Below are positions 1-9,986 of a DNA stretch of 44,533 bases, one piece after another. The DNA is from Acidobacteriota bacterium. GTDB taxonomy: Bacteria; Acidobacteriota; CAIWXX01. The position numbers were made by a program, and so were the translations under genes. Below the pieces are notes generated by a model. The model had not been told where the DNA came from. It saw only the letters and a list, made by a program, of their open reading frames with translations, and ran no database searches. Numbering within the stretch: position 1 is the first letter of the stretch; every line of letters begins with the position of its first letter. The stretch lies in contig JACPPM010000107.1 of the NCBI GenBank assembly GCA_016191015.1, forward strand, positions 1 to 44,533, in the 5' to 3' direction.

Positions 1-1311
1 CAGATGAAGGGTATATCCAGTGCAGTTAATTCAGTTACCAACCCATGGGGCCGCTGGAACTACATTCTTTCGAACGGCCAGATCGACAACGAGTGTGACA
101 AGCTGAGCAACAAGATCGTTCTGGTGGATGGAACAACGACGGCTTACTATACCCTTCACTACTTCCGCACGGCTCGCACCGACTGGATTGGCACAGGGTG
201 GATTTACCATTCCAGCGCCAGTTCCAACGAGTACGTCTGGAATTCAACCTTCAAGCAGGGTGAAGTTGTCCAATCCTACGGATATACGTGGAAAGGCGGA
301 GTCACAACCGGAGCATGGGGGCCGACGGTGACAGTGGCTCAGGCGACCAAAAACGCCCCAAGCTGGGCAATCAAAGGGTTCATTTGGGTAAGTAAGAAGA
401 TAATCAATATTCTGATAGGGAAAAGCTCACTCGAAATACCGTTCGATGAAATCGCCAGTTGGGGTTTTGGTTGGCTCCTCGATTCCGTCGTGGATTCTTC
501 CGTCAACATCCAGATTGTCGATGAGAACGGCAACCCTCTCCAGGGGCTTGCAGCCACCGCTGACAAGTACAATGTGATCACGTATACCTACTCGTATCTA
601 GGCGGCATAAACCTCACAAACAAGTTTGTCTACGCCGATGCCAAGCCGCAATTCAAGGTCACGCAGCCCAATGGTGCCGGGTCCTTCGACGGGAACCTCA
701 ATGGCCGCACATTCACACTGCCCTTCGCCATCTCCAAGTACTACTATGGCGGATCCGGCCATGCCTGGGGAAAACCCGTCAAGAGAATACCGTTGATCAC
801 GGTTGTGTTCAAGAACGACGGGACCACGCAGGTGCTCGAACCACGGCCATATAGCTGGGATGTCTACTATGAGGCCGACGCACTCCCTGGGAATAGCACA
901 CCTGCATGGAGCTCCTTTCTGAATGGGACGAACCAATCGGTCAGCGGCGGTGTGCTGACTACATCCGGAGGATCCGGGGGAGGCTTTTGGCTGCCGAGCC
1001 TGTCCTATGCCAGTGCAACCGTCGAGACCTACCTGAAGGTCAACTCCGGCACCGCGCGCCTCAGGCTGAAAAACAGCAGCGACAAACTGGTCGAGATCAA
1101 CGTCGGACCTGACTCTCCGGCGAAATGGGGGACCTTGCGGGTGACTCTCACCAGTACAGAATATATGTACTACTGGAATGGCGTGTATCAAGGGACCGGA
1201 CAGCCCGTCGACATGCCCGGAGCTTGGCCAATCATGTTCGGGGTGTTTGGTGGGTCCGACGTCCAGTGGGACTACGTCGTCTACAAGAGCGGCATCTATC
1301 CGCAGCCGTAA
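1..1311 (+). CDS. hypothetical protein, probably 5'-truncated by the window edge
   Basis: Open frame from the window start to the TAA at 1309-1311; the first Met is at nt 4 with no signal peptide or RBS visible; Gly/Thr/Trp-rich, extracellular-like C-terminus. Confidence 0.6.
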   Translation, partial: QMKGISSAVNSVTNPWGRWNYILSNGQIDNECDKLSNKIVLVDGTTTAYYTLHYFRTARTDWIGTGWIYHSSASSNEYVWNSTFKQGEVVQSYGYTWKGGVTTGAWGPTVTVAQATKNAPSWAIKGFIWVSKKIINILIGKSSLEIPFDEIASWGFGWLLDSVVDSSVNIQIVDENGNPLQGLAATADKYNVITYTYSYLGGINLTNKFVYADAKPQFKVTQPNGAGSFDGNLNGRTFTLPFAISKYYYGGSGHAWGKPVKRIPLITVVFKNDGTTQVLEPRPYSWDVYYEADALPGNSTPAWSSFLNGTNQSVSGGVLTTSGGSGGGFWLPSLSYASATVETYLKVNSGTARLRLKNSSDKLVEINVGPDSPAKWGTLRVTLTSTEYMYYWNGVYQGTGQPVDMPGAWPIMFGVFGGSDVQWDYVVYKSGIYPQP

Positions 1312-1336
1312 GAAACCCGAGGTCCCAAGCGGAGGG

Positions 1337-1363
1337 CGGGCCCCCCGCTCATGGCGGGGCCCG
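1337..1363 (+). terminator. GC-rich stem-loop downstream of the first CDS (no clear U-tract)
   Basis: CGGG-CC-CCCCGC tcatg GCGGGG-CCCG: 10 bp with a 2-nt bulge, 26 nt after the stop codon. Confidence 0.45.
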
Positions 1364-1732
1364 TCTGAGATTCGGAACAAATGGGTCCAGAAGACGACGT
1401 ACATCTGTCGCGGGGCACCAGGAATGTCGAAGCGAGTGAGAAGATCCGGCGTGATCCGTCAGCGTTCATGGGGAAGAGTCGCTCGCTATCATGGATGAAT
1501 CACCGATGCAGAATGTCACAGAGCACCGGTCGGCGGACCGTGTGTCGAGAACCTACACGGGTTGATCGACGCTGACGGGAGCCAGGCCACCCCTGCTCGC
1601 CGGATGCGCACCCCATCGACTACGGGGCTCCTAGACCGCCAGTGCTCGCCTCAGAGGGAGACAACGGAGATCGCCCGGGGCGGATCCGCTCCCGCGCGTC
1701 CGATCCACCTCCCGTGATAGAATCGGCCTCAG

Positions 1733-4372
1733 ATGCCCAATGTGAAGCTGCGCGACGGAGCCGTGTTTCTCCTACTCTGCCTCTCCCCGATTCCTCGCGC
1801 CAGCGCGCTCGATCCTCTTCGGGCGGTGACGCAGTATACGTGCGACGTCTGGCAGCCGAAGGAGGGACTGCCGCAGAGCTCGGTGGCCGCGATCGGTCAG
1901 ACACAGGACGGTCACATCTGGTTTGGGACCAAGTTGGGCTTGGCGCGTTTCGACGGATTGAGGTTCACCGTCTTCGCGAAGAGAAACGTGCCCGCGCTCC
2001 GTAGTAACAGCATCCTGGCGCTTTGCGGGGACCGGCACGGAGACTTGTGGATCGGCACGGACGGTGGAGGGCTTGTGAAGTATCGCGATGGCCGCTTCGA
2101 GGCGATCACGAAGGAATCAGGCCTCTCCAGCAACAAAGTGCGTGCGATTCACGAAGATTCGGCGGGAAACCTTTGGGTTGGCACCATCGGCGGCGGGCTG
2201 AATCTCGTCAAGGGCCGCGAGGTGACTGTCTACACGCTCGACGATGGCTTGGCGGGGAATGTGGTGCACGCGCTCGCATCGGACTCCCACGGGGATCTTT
2301 GGATCGCGACCAAGAGCGGCCTGAGCCGCTTGAGGAACGGGAAGTTCTCGAACTACCGGACGGCCGAGGGTCTACCGGGCACGGACGTTCGATCCGTCTA
2401 CGTGGATCGACAGAGCGTGGTTTGGGTCGGCATGTTCAGCGGCGGAGTGTTCCGGTTCGAGTCCGGGCAGTTCGCACCGTATGTCCCGAAACCGGTGACC
2501 CCATACAATTCCGTGAGCTGCAGCCTTCAGGATTCTGATGGGAACTTCTGGGTCGGCACTCTCGGCGGCGGGCTGAGCCGACTCAGAGACGGGGAATTCG
2601 AAACCCTGACCATGCACGATGGTCTGCCCGATGACATCATCCGCGCTCTCTTCGAAGATGCGGAGGGAAACGTCTGGATAGGAACGGACTCGGGTGGTGT
2701 CGCCCGCCTGAAGGACGAGAAGTTCACGTGCTTCAGCTCACGCGAGGGGCTTTCCCACGACCTTGCACTCACCGTCATCGAGGACCGCGAGCGGAGCCTC
2801 TGGGTGGGGACCCACGGCGGAGGCCTGAATCGTCTGAGGGGCGGCAAGATCGAGCATTTCACGACGGCCAATGGTCTCTCGAGCGACATCATCCTCACTC
2901 TCGGTCTCGATCCCGGCGGTGAGCTTGTGGTCGGAGCCATCGGTGGGGGTCTCACTCGCTTCGACAGTGGCCGCTTCCTCCCCCATGTCGCAGCGCGTTA
3001 TTTGCGGGACGAGAGCGTGAGCGCGCTCTGCTGGGAACGGGATGGCAGCCTGTGGATCGGCACATACGGCAGCGGGCTGGGGCACTTCGACGGCGCAGCG
3101 CTACGGTGGTACACGACGGCTGATGGGCTGCCGGACGATACGATCATGGCGGTCCAAGAGGACCGAGAAGGAAACCTCTGGGTGGGCACCTTTGCCGGTG
3201 GCCTGACCCTGTTGAGGGGCGGACGATTCAAGACATACGATACGCAACAGGGGCTTCCAGACGACGCGGTGTACTGTTTTCACGAGGACGAGGACGCAGC
3301 AATCTGGATCGGAACCGGGGGCGGGTTGAGCCGCCTCTCAAACGGCAAGCTTGGCAGCATCACGACCGCCGACGGATTGCCAGATGATTGGGTCTTCCGG
3401 ATTCTCGAGGACAGGAGCGGGGATTTGTGGTTGAGCTGCAGCACAGGGATCGCCAGGGTGCCACGACGGGAGCTGACCGATTTCCTGGAGGGCCGGAGGC
3501 GGTCGATTTCTCCGAGGTTCTTTACTGAGGTGGACGGATTGAGGAGTGCCGAGTGCAGCGGGGGCATGCAGCCGGCCGGCTGGAAGACTTCAGATGGGAG
3601 ACTCTGTTTTCCGACTTCCAGGGGGGTGGCCATCATCGACCCTGCCAACATGAAGATCAGCCGAACTCCGCCGCCCATCGTCATCGAGCGCGTGAGCGTT
3701 GACGGAGAAACCCTCGAATCGCCCGGCCCCTATGAGCTCTCATACGGGAAGAAGAACTTCGAGTTCGACTATGCGGGACTCAGCTACTCATCTCCATCGC
3801 AGGTCAGGTTCAAGTACAAGCTGGACGGACTCGACTCAGATTGGGTTGACCCGGGCACGCGGCGTACTGCCTTCTACACGACGCTGCCCCCCGGCGCGTA
3901 TTGTTTCCGAGTTCTGGCCGGGAACAAGGACGGAATGTGGACTCACGAGCCCGCGACTTTCTCCTTCGAAATCCTCCGGCCCATCTGGGCCACGTGGTGG
4001 GTGCGAGCCGCATTCCTGCTTTCATTGCTCGGCATCGCCTATTCTTTTGCACGATGGCGGCACATGGCCACACTCCGAAGAGAGCACGAACGAATGGACG
4101 TGCTCCAGCAGATCACCATCGGCTTGCTCCACGAGCTCAGACAGCCGCTTCAGGCCATCATCTCGCAGCTCGAGCTCCTCGCGCTGCGGACGAAGGACAA
4201 CGATCAGAAGAAGCCGATCGAGGAGATCTCAGGGGGAGCGATGCGGATGGCCCGGATCTTTGACAAGCTCGAAAGGCTCCAGAGCGGCGGGGTGTACCGG
4301 ACCAAGGAGTATGCAACCCATGACCGGATGCTAGATCTCTCGGGCAAAGAGCCCCGGGGGGAGCCTCCGTAG
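1733..4372 (+). CDS. two-component-regulator beta-propeller sensor protein with Y_Y_Y-like domain, TM helix and HisKA-like segment; no HATPase domain
   Basis: Repeated 'DxxGxLWIGTxGGGLxRLxxGxF' blades, 'YKLDGLDSDWVDPGTRRTAFYTTLPPGAYCFRVLAGNKDG' (Y_Y_Y-like), TM near the C-terminus, 'LLHELRQPLQAIISQLELL' H-box-like. Confidence 0.9.
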   Translation: MPNVKLRDGAVFLLLCLSPIPRASALDPLRAVTQYTCDVWQPKEGLPQSSVAAIGQTQDGHIWFGTKLGLARFDGLRFTVFAKRNVPALRSNSILALCGDRHGDLWIGTDGGGLVKYRDGRFEAITKESGLSSNKVRAIHEDSAGNLWVGTIGGGLNLVKGREVTVYTLDDGLAGNVVHALASDSHGDLWIATKSGLSRLRNGKFSNYRTAEGLPGTDVRSVYVDRQSVVWVGMFSGGVFRFESGQFAPYVPKPVTPYNSVSCSLQDSDGNFWVGTLGGGLSRLRDGEFETLTMHDGLPDDIIRALFEDAEGNVWIGTDSGGVARLKDEKFTCFSSREGLSHDLALTVIEDRERSLWVGTHGGGLNRLRGGKIEHFTTANGLSSDIILTLGLDPGGELVVGAIGGGLTRFDSGRFLPHVAARYLRDESVSALCWERDGSLWIGTYGSGLGHFDGAALRWYTTADGLPDDTIMAVQEDREGNLWVGTFAGGLTLLRGGRFKTYDTQQGLPDDAVYCFHEDEDAAIWIGTGGGLSRLSNGKLGSITTADGLPDDWVFRILEDRSGDLWLSCSTGIARVPRRELTDFLEGRRRSISPRFFTEVDGLRSAECSGGMQPAGWKTSDGRLCFPTSRGVAIIDPANMKISRTPPPIVIERVSVDGETLESPGPYELSYGKKNFEFDYAGLSYSSPSQVRFKYKLDGLDSDWVDPGTRRTAFYTTLPPGAYCFRVLAGNKDGMWTHEPATFSFEILRPIWATWWVRAAFLLSLLGIAYSFARWRHMATLRREHERMDVLQQITIGLLHELRQPLQAIISQLELLALRTKDNDQKKPIEEISGGAMRMARIFDKLERLQSGGVYRTKEYATHDRMLDLSGKEPRGEPP

Positions 4373-4435
4373 TGAGGTGATCGCCAGGTCTGGCCACAGG
4401 GCGGGTAGGGATGCGGCGTCAGGCGCGCGCGGGTT

Positions 4436-5167
4436 CTACAGCGTCACATCGGACGCGATCAGCCCGTCGACGATGTTGATGTTGCGCCTGGCGGCCGAAA
4501 TGATCTTTGGATCGTGTGAGGCGAACACGATGGTGATCCCGTATTCGCCGTTCAGCCGTGAGAGCCAGTCGATCACGTCATGTCCGGTTGTGGAGTCGAG
4601 ATTGGCCGTGGGTTCGTCGGCCAAGATCAGATCGGGATTCGGTGCCAGCGCCCTGGCGATGGCAACGCGCTGGCGCTGGCCACCCGAGAGTTGTGTCGGA
4701 CGTCGTTTCGCGAGATCCTTGAGGCCGAGATGAGCGAGCACTTCTTCCACCCGCTCCCTTCGTCCGCCGACTGGCCAGCCGTGCAACAGGAGGGGGTACT
4801 CGACGTTTTCAAAGACCGACAGGACCTCGATCAGGCTGAAAGACTGGAAGATGAAGCCAATCCTGGTTCCTCGCATCCGGCAGGCCTCGCCGTCGGACAT
4901 TTCCGCGACGTTCTTGTCGAGCACAGTCAGCTCCCCGGCGGTGGGATTGTCCAGGCACCCCATCAGATGCAGCAGAGTCGTTTTGCCGCTTCCTGACGGC
5001 CCGGCCACGCACACCAATTCCCCGCGATCGATATCGAGAGTGACGCCGCGGAGAGCAGGGACGAGAGCCTTTCCCAGCATGTATTCCTTGGTGACGGAGC
5101 GCAGGCGGACACAACTCATCGCGCGCGGCATGGATACCGAACCATCGGAGGCGGGTTTCATGGCCAA
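4436..5167 (-). CDS. ABC transporter ATP-binding protein (LolD/MacB-like)
   Basis: Walker A 'GPSGSGKTTLL', signature 'LSGGQRQRVAIARAL', Walker B 'LILADEPTANLD'. Confidence 0.95.
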   Translation of the reverse strand: MAMKPASDGSVSMPRAMSCVRLRSVTKEYMLGKALVPALRGVTLDIDRGELVCVAGPSGSGKTTLLHLMGCLDNPTAGELTVLDKNVAEMSDGEACRMRGTRIGFIFQSFSLIEVLSVFENVEYPLLLHGWPVGGRRERVEEVLAHLGLKDLAKRRPTQLSGGQRQRVAIARALAPNPDLILADEPTANLDSTTGHDVIDWLSRLNGEYGITIVFASHDPKIISAARRNINIVDGLIASDVTL

Positions 5168-6435
5168 TCTCTCTTCGATTGTGTTCGATACCCTTCCACG
5201 GCGAAGAAGAGACCGGGTGTGCCGCTTCCAGTCCCTGCCTCCAAGCGTACCCTCACGTACATCGGCGCCGGAAATACCAACCGCAATCCGGCACCGACCG
5301 CGTAGCTGAATCCTGCGAATCTGCGCCCCTCTCCCGGCTCCCAGGTTCTTCCGACATCGGCGAAAATCACTGGATCGAGATGCCCGCAGGTGAGGGTTGC
5401 CAAGCGGCGTTGCAGTTCCGTCGACAGGAAGAGCCCAGTCGTACCCACTGCATTCCGCGGGCTGTCACAGCGAATTCCGTTGATGCCGCGCAGATCGATC
5501 AGGTGATAGTAGGGCGTCTCAGGCGAACGCCACCCCGCATAGAAGCGATTCCTGGAATAGATGTCCCTTCCGAGCGGCGCGTACCATACCGCGTCCAAAT
5601 CGGAATCGAAATGGCGGCTGGTATTCCGAGTCGCGTTGACATTCCGCAGCTCGACTCCGATCTGCGTACCCCTGGTGGGATCGAAGACGTCATTCAGCCG
5701 GTCCATGTGCAGATAGTACTTCTGCTCGGTGATCCCCTGCCGGTGCAGCAGCCCGATCTCGTGTGCGATGGCTTTGTCGACTCTGTCCGTCTTGAAGCTG
5801 ACATTCGCGAAATTTCCAGCGATCCCCGCCGAGACAAACGGGGAGAAATAGTACGCCATCTCCGCCGATGCCCGGAGGGTGCCGGATTCCCACCCTGAGC
5901 CTGGCAGCCCTTCGATCTCACGCCTCTCCTCGACACGGTGGCCCAGATCGAACCCGAGACTCACCGGCCTGCCAAACAGAAACCGCCGGCCGTAGGCAAC
6001 CTCCTGCCAATTCCATCCGGCTGTCACATACAGGCTTCGCGCCTTCCCCGCCATGTTCTCTTTGCCGACGGTGACATAAGTGGGCCCCGCCCCGAAGCGC
6101 CACAAGAAGCCCTCATCAACCCGGACGTGTATCACAGCCTTTTCCACATCTTCTCGGGGCAGGGACGACACGGTGACACGATAGAAATAATTGGTGCGCG
6201 TCAAGCTCATCTGGCTCGCCGCAATCTCCCGCGTCAATTCCTCCTCGGTCAGCTCCTGCCCGGCCTTGAACGTGCAAAACCCGGCGATTGTCTCCCGGGC
6301 GGTATAGCTGTTCCCGCTGATCCGAATCTCCTGGATTGTCACTGCCCCCGCGCTCGCCGTCGTCATCAGGACGGCGAGGGACAGCCGAACGAACGGCATC
6401 GTGGACGTTGCGGCAATCCTACTTGGTGTAATCAA
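5158..6435 (-). CDS. outer-membrane protein with POTRA-like N-terminus and Omp85/BamA-like barrel
   Basis: Signal-like N-terminus, POTRA-like 'IQEIRISGNSYTARETIAGFCTFKAGQELTEEELTREI', Omp85-like C-terminal strands ('VGAGLRLVFPAPMYVRVRLEAGTG'). Confidence 0.75.
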   Translation of the reverse strand: MITPSRIAATSTMPFVRLSLAVLMTTASAGAVTIQEIRISGNSYTARETIAGFCTFKAGQELTEEELTREIAASQMSLTRTNYFYRVTVSSLPREDVEKAVIHVRVDEGFLWRFGAGPTYVTVGKENMAGKARSLYVTAGWNWQEVAYGRRFLFGRPVSLGFDLGHRVEERREIEGLPGSGWESGTLRASAEMAYYFSPFVSAGIAGNFANVSFKTDRVDKAIAHEIGLLHRQGITEQKYYLHMDRLNDVFDPTRGTQIGVELRNVNATRNTSRHFDSDLDAVWYAPLGRDIYSRNRFYAGWRSPETPYYHLIDLRGINGIRCDSPRNAVGTTGLFLSTELQRRLATLTCGHLDPVIFADVGRTWEPGEGRRFAGFSYAVGAGLRLVFPAPMYVRVRLEAGTGSGTPGLFFAVEGYRTQSKRDWP

Positions 6436-7966
6436 CTGTCACGCCCACTCTCAGCGAGCCCCCGGTCGGGTTCAAGCCAAACACTGATAGGTCGTTGCCG
6501 AAGGACACTGTCGCTTGACAGTACGCGGCAACATGCGACCGCGGTGCCCAATCAACTTTGGGCGAGAAATAGATGCTGCCGTCATCGATGGACGAGATCG
6601 TCGTCGCCGAGAGGGTGATGGCCGAAGTCAGCTCATAGCTCGCGTGTCCAAACAGGTAGTTCCGGCGCATGGTCGTCGGTTTGTAGACAGCACCCGCAAG
6701 AGTCAGCCCCGCGTACAACCGAGGATCCCGTGGTCCATTGTCGCGGATGTTGCCGAGGAAGTCGGCGTAGCTTGACCAGTCGTTGCCGCCCAAACCGGAA
6801 TGGTTGTGGTAGTACTCGCCGATGAGGATCAGCTTCGTCCCCGCGCCGTAGAGACTGCCCACGATCACCTGCCATCCATCGGTCCGCTCCGTTCGCCAGG
6901 GTTCGTATGGCTGTTGGCGGGCGGAACGGAATGAGTGGCTCAGGACCGAATGGACTTCGAACAGGCCGATGACGGTGGAAAGATCAAACCCCCAGAGCCG
7001 CTCTCCGTCCCCTTTGAACCCGACGGCCGCCGTCACATCAAACTTGTTGAGCGAGAGATACGCTTTGGCTAGCGTGCCGTAACGGGAGCTCCGCAGGTCA
7101 CCGGCGCCGGAGACGGGCGAACATGCGATCTGCACGCTGTGCCTTCCAAAGAAGTACTCGACCTTGGCCAGGTCAACCCCATTGCGCAGGCCCTTGGAAT
7201 CCAGGTAGTCAGCTTCATCTTTCCTGGGGGCCAATATGTTCAGCGGCTCCCAAAAGAAATTGCTGCCCAGATTCTCGATCCGCCGGCCGAGGCTGACAAT
7301 GAGTGGTCCGCGCATGACCTCGCAAAACATCTCCCTCGTCCTGTAGGCGATCTCGGCGTCTCTCGGGCCGTCACTGAGGACGTACCCGTCATACGATAGT
7401 CTCAGCCAGTCGCCCACGTCCGGCGTGAGCTTGAGAGAGAGCTTGTTGAGGTAGCCCTCCGTTACATAGTCACGCGTGGGATCGGGGGTGAAGAAGACGG
7501 AGTCCTCTCTCAGATACGACTGAGCTCCTTCAGTGAGAAGGGAGGTGGTCCACCCGAGGGTGAGCTTCGCGGCGGGCTCCCCGTCGTCACCGCCCTCCAA
7601 GCTTGCGAACGCGTCGGCCCGCGTGGACACGCCGCCCTGACCTAACGCGGCGGAGCCGCAACCAAAAAGGATGCGCCTCCGCCGCGCGTGAGAGAGTCCG
7701 GCCCGCTTCGCGGGCCTGGAGCGTGGAGCGTGAGAGCGTTCTTCCGAGCCACTCTGATCGTCCGAGACGACTGCTCCGTTCCTGCTTTCCTCCCTTCCCG
7801 CTTTCCTGAGAGGAGTCCGGAAGATCTCGCCACCTCGAAAGTTTTGCCATTCCATGGAAGCACTCAACTTCTTAGACACTATGCGCGTCACAGCCGCGGG
7901 ATCACCGGCAAGCACAGAGCGGCTCATCACCCCGCAAAAAAGGCCGGCCAAAGCGAAGAATCTCAC
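6419..7966 (-). CDS. putative outer-membrane beta-barrel protein containing an in-frame dispersed repeat
   Basis: Signal peptide-like 'MRFFALAGLFCGVMSRSVLAGD'; alternating amphipathic barrel-like C-terminal sequence; 3' end overlaps the Omp85-like gene. Confidence 0.65.
   Translation of the reverse strand: MRFFALAGLFCGVMSRSVLAGDPAAVTRIVSKKLSASMEWQNFRGGEIFRTPLRKAGREESRNGAVVSDDQSGSEERSHAPRSRPAKRAGLSHARRRRILFGCGSAALGQGGVSTRADAFASLEGGDDGEPAAKLTLGWTTSLLTEGAQSYLREDSVFFTPDPTRDYVTEGYLNKLSLKLTPDVGDWLRLSYDGYVLSDGPRDAEIAYRTREMFCEVMRGPLIVSLGRRIENLGSNFFWEPLNILAPRKDEADYLDSKGLRNGVDLAKVEYFFGRHSVQIACSPVSGAGDLRSSRYGTLAKAYLSLNKFDVTAAVGFKGDGERLWGFDLSTVIGLFEVHSVLSHSFRSARQQPYEPWRTERTDGWQVIVGSLYGAGTKLILIGEYYHNHSGLGGNDWSSYADFLGNIRDNGPRDPRLYAGLTLAGAVYKPTTMRRNYLFGHASYELTSAITLSATTISSIDDGSIYFSPKVDWAPRSHVAAYCQATVSFGNDLSVFGLNPTGGSLRVGVTVDYTK
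7641..7822. repeat. 182-bp dispersed hairpin-rich repeat, copy 1 (inside the CDS 6419..7966)
   Basis: Near-identical to 44352-44533: both start 'cctaacgcggcggagccgcaaccaaaaagg' and end 'ttcctgagaggagt[c/t]cggaa'; internal perfect hairpin GGCCCGC-TTC-GCGGGCC. Confidence 0.9.
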
Positions 7967-8011
7967 TCGGTAGTCCGCAGTTACGATGAATGAAGTGGCT
8001 TCCGCAAGGGC

Positions 8012-8764
8012 TTACCTGATCTTAGGCAGATACTCGCGTGAGAAATAGTATGCGGGGAATTGTTTGGGGTAAGCCTTCCTGATGGTCATGGTCGTTGTTT
8101 CCCGCCTGTTGAGAGCATTCTCAACCCTGATCACCGAATAGGTCCATCCATGATCGGTTTTCACAAAACCTTCGTAGTAGCACGTCTTGACCAGTTTGCC
8201 TGAGACGACGTAGTAGAGCGCCTTGTACGGCCGAAGCAAGCCCGACGTCACCCATAGCTCGATTCGGCTGTATCCGACGTTTTTGTTCTTGGCTGAGAGA
8301 TCGAGGACGATGAATGAGTCCGCTCCTTCGGTAGCGGTCCTCGTGGCGGCCACATTGTAGTCTTCGGAGAAATAGGTTCGGGCAACGTCCGAGTTGGATA
8401 CCGGTCCCAAGAGGCGTTGGATGGGGCTGATCCTGATGGGTCGCGAGGTGGAGGGAACATAGAAGTACATGCCGTCCTTGGTCGTCAGAAGCAGTTTGCC
8501 CTTTTCCGAAGGCGGTGCCAGGAACTTAGCCAGGCTGTCGTCTTTCCCCTGGATGTATACCTCGAATTCGAACGTCTTGGTGGGAACCGAATCCATTCGG
8601 TTCTCCAGCACGAGATTGACCACGTAGGAATCCCAGAGGTTTCTGAACTGGTCGACCTGAGCCAGGATTTCATCGCCAGAGAAAGCAGCAGCGTGGCCGC
8701 AGCAGACGAGCATGAGCACCGTCAGGGGTAAGAGGACCGCGACGGTTCTAGGGGAGTTAAACAT
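8012..8764 (-). CDS. outer membrane lipoprotein-sorting protein (LolA-like)
   Basis: Signal peptide 'MFNSPRTVAVLLPLTVLMLVCCGHAAAFS'; 'YIQGKDDSLAKFLAPPSEKGKLLLTTKDGMYFYVPSTSRPIRI' is characteristic of the LolA-like/COG2834 family. Confidence 0.85.
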   Translation of the reverse strand: MFNSPRTVAVLLPLTVLMLVCCGHAAAFSGDEILAQVDQFRNLWDSYVVNLVLENRMDSVPTKTFEFEVYIQGKDDSLAKFLAPPSEKGKLLLTTKDGMYFYVPSTSRPIRISPIQRLLGPVSNSDVARTYFSEDYNVAATRTATEGADSFIVLDLSAKNKNVGYSRIELWVTSGLLRPYKALYYVVSGKLVKTCYYEGFVKTDHGWTYSVIRVENALNRRETTTMTIRKAYPKQFPAYYFSREYLPKIR

Positions 8765-9971
8765 ACCGTAACGCCTCCACGATGTTGATCCGCGATCCCC
8801 TCCAGGCAGGCAGCAGGGTCGAGAGGACCGACGTGGACGCCACAAGGAGCATTGGGCCGGTCAGAATCGACCACCCGAGCCTGAAGCCGAGTGGATAACC
8901 CCTGGTCATGCCCGGAGCCGGAGGCATGACCACGTGCAGGCTGTTGATGAACTGGCAGGCACAGACCCCGACCAACACGCCGGCCAATCCACCGAGCAAG
9001 CCGAGCAAGAAGCCTTCGGTCACAAGAAGCTTCATCAAGTACGGCCGGGTTGCCCCGACCGCTCGCAATGTGCCGAGCTCCTGGATCCGTTCCATCAGGC
9101 TCATGCTCATCGTGTTCGATACGCTAAAGATCACAATCGCCAACATGATCACCGAGACAACACCGAAAATCCTCGAATAGAGCGATACGACCTGACGGTA
9201 GTACTCTGCCAGTTCGTCCCACCGTTTGATCTTGAGGTCGAGGTGCTCCTTTGCGAACCGCTGCTCGATCTGATCCGCCACGCTGCGGGTGTGATCGGTT
9301 TTGTCGAGCAACACCACAATGTTGGTGGCGGCGTCAGAGCTGATCAGCGACTGTGCCCCCTGGATCGGCATGTACAAATATCGATTGTCCATCTGTTGCA
9401 CCCCGAGGGTCACTGTGCCGGCAACCTCCACGTCTAGGGCATTGATCACACCATCCACGGTCGTGCCCAGGATCGTCACCCAGTCGCCCGGCACAACGCT
9501 CAGCTGCGCCGCCAGGCCCCGGCCAAGATGCACGGCAAATGGTCTGTCGGATCGGAGTGGATCGCCTTCCACAGTAGTCCGAAAAGTACTCAGGTAACTC
9601 TCAGCCTCAGGCTCGACCCCCAGGCCAATGAAGCTAATGCTCTCCGCCTCCCCGCCTTTAGTGATCAGTCCCTGGAGATTGAGCCTGGCCCCCACAATCG
9701 CCACATGCTCGGAGGTGCTGACAATATCCTTCACGGACTTGTAATCGTGCATCAGCGGTGACTGCCCGGTCACCTCGTCATAGGGTCGTTGAAAAATCTG
9801 TAGATGACCGAGCTGCGAGCGGATCATCGTTTCACGCAGGCCCGTATATGTGTAGTCCACAAATGCGTTGAAAAGTACGAGCCCCATCGTGACGATGACG
9901 ACAAGGGCCAGGCTGAACCCGGTTCTGCGCTTGTTCCGCAGCAGATTGCGTAATGCTATCTTCCACAACAC
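8757..9971 (-). CDS. ABC transporter permease, FtsX/LolC-E-like
   Basis: 'ALRNLLRNKRRTGFSLALVVI' N-terminus, MacB-type periplasmic region, 'LMERIQELGTLRAVGATRPYLMKLLVTEGFLLGLLGG' FtsX motif. Confidence 0.92.
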   Translation of the reverse strand: MLWKIALRNLLRNKRRTGFSLALVVIVTMGLVLFNAFVDYTYTGLRETMIRSQLGHLQIFQRPYDEVTGQSPLMHDYKSVKDIVSTSEHVAIVGARLNLQGLITKGGEAESISFIGLGVEPEAESYLSTFRTTVEGDPLRSDRPFAVHLGRGLAAQLSVVPGDWVTILGTTVDGVINALDVEVAGTVTLGVQQMDNRYLYMPIQGAQSLISSDAATNIVVLLDKTDHTRSVADQIEQRFAKEHLDLKIKRWDELAEYYRQVVSLYSRIFGVVSVIMLAIVIFSVSNTMSMSLMERIQELGTLRAVGATRPYLMKLLVTEGFLLGLLGGLAGVLVGVCACQFINSLHVVMPPAPGMTRGYPLGFRLGWSILTGPMLLVASTSVLSTLLPAWRGSRINIVEALRYV

Positions 9972-9986
9972 GGTGGGATCAGAATC

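Noticed and set aside
1733-3500. Periodic DNA repeats in the sensor gene as a tandem repeat element
   Set aside because: Periodicity is explained by beta-propeller blades at the protein level.
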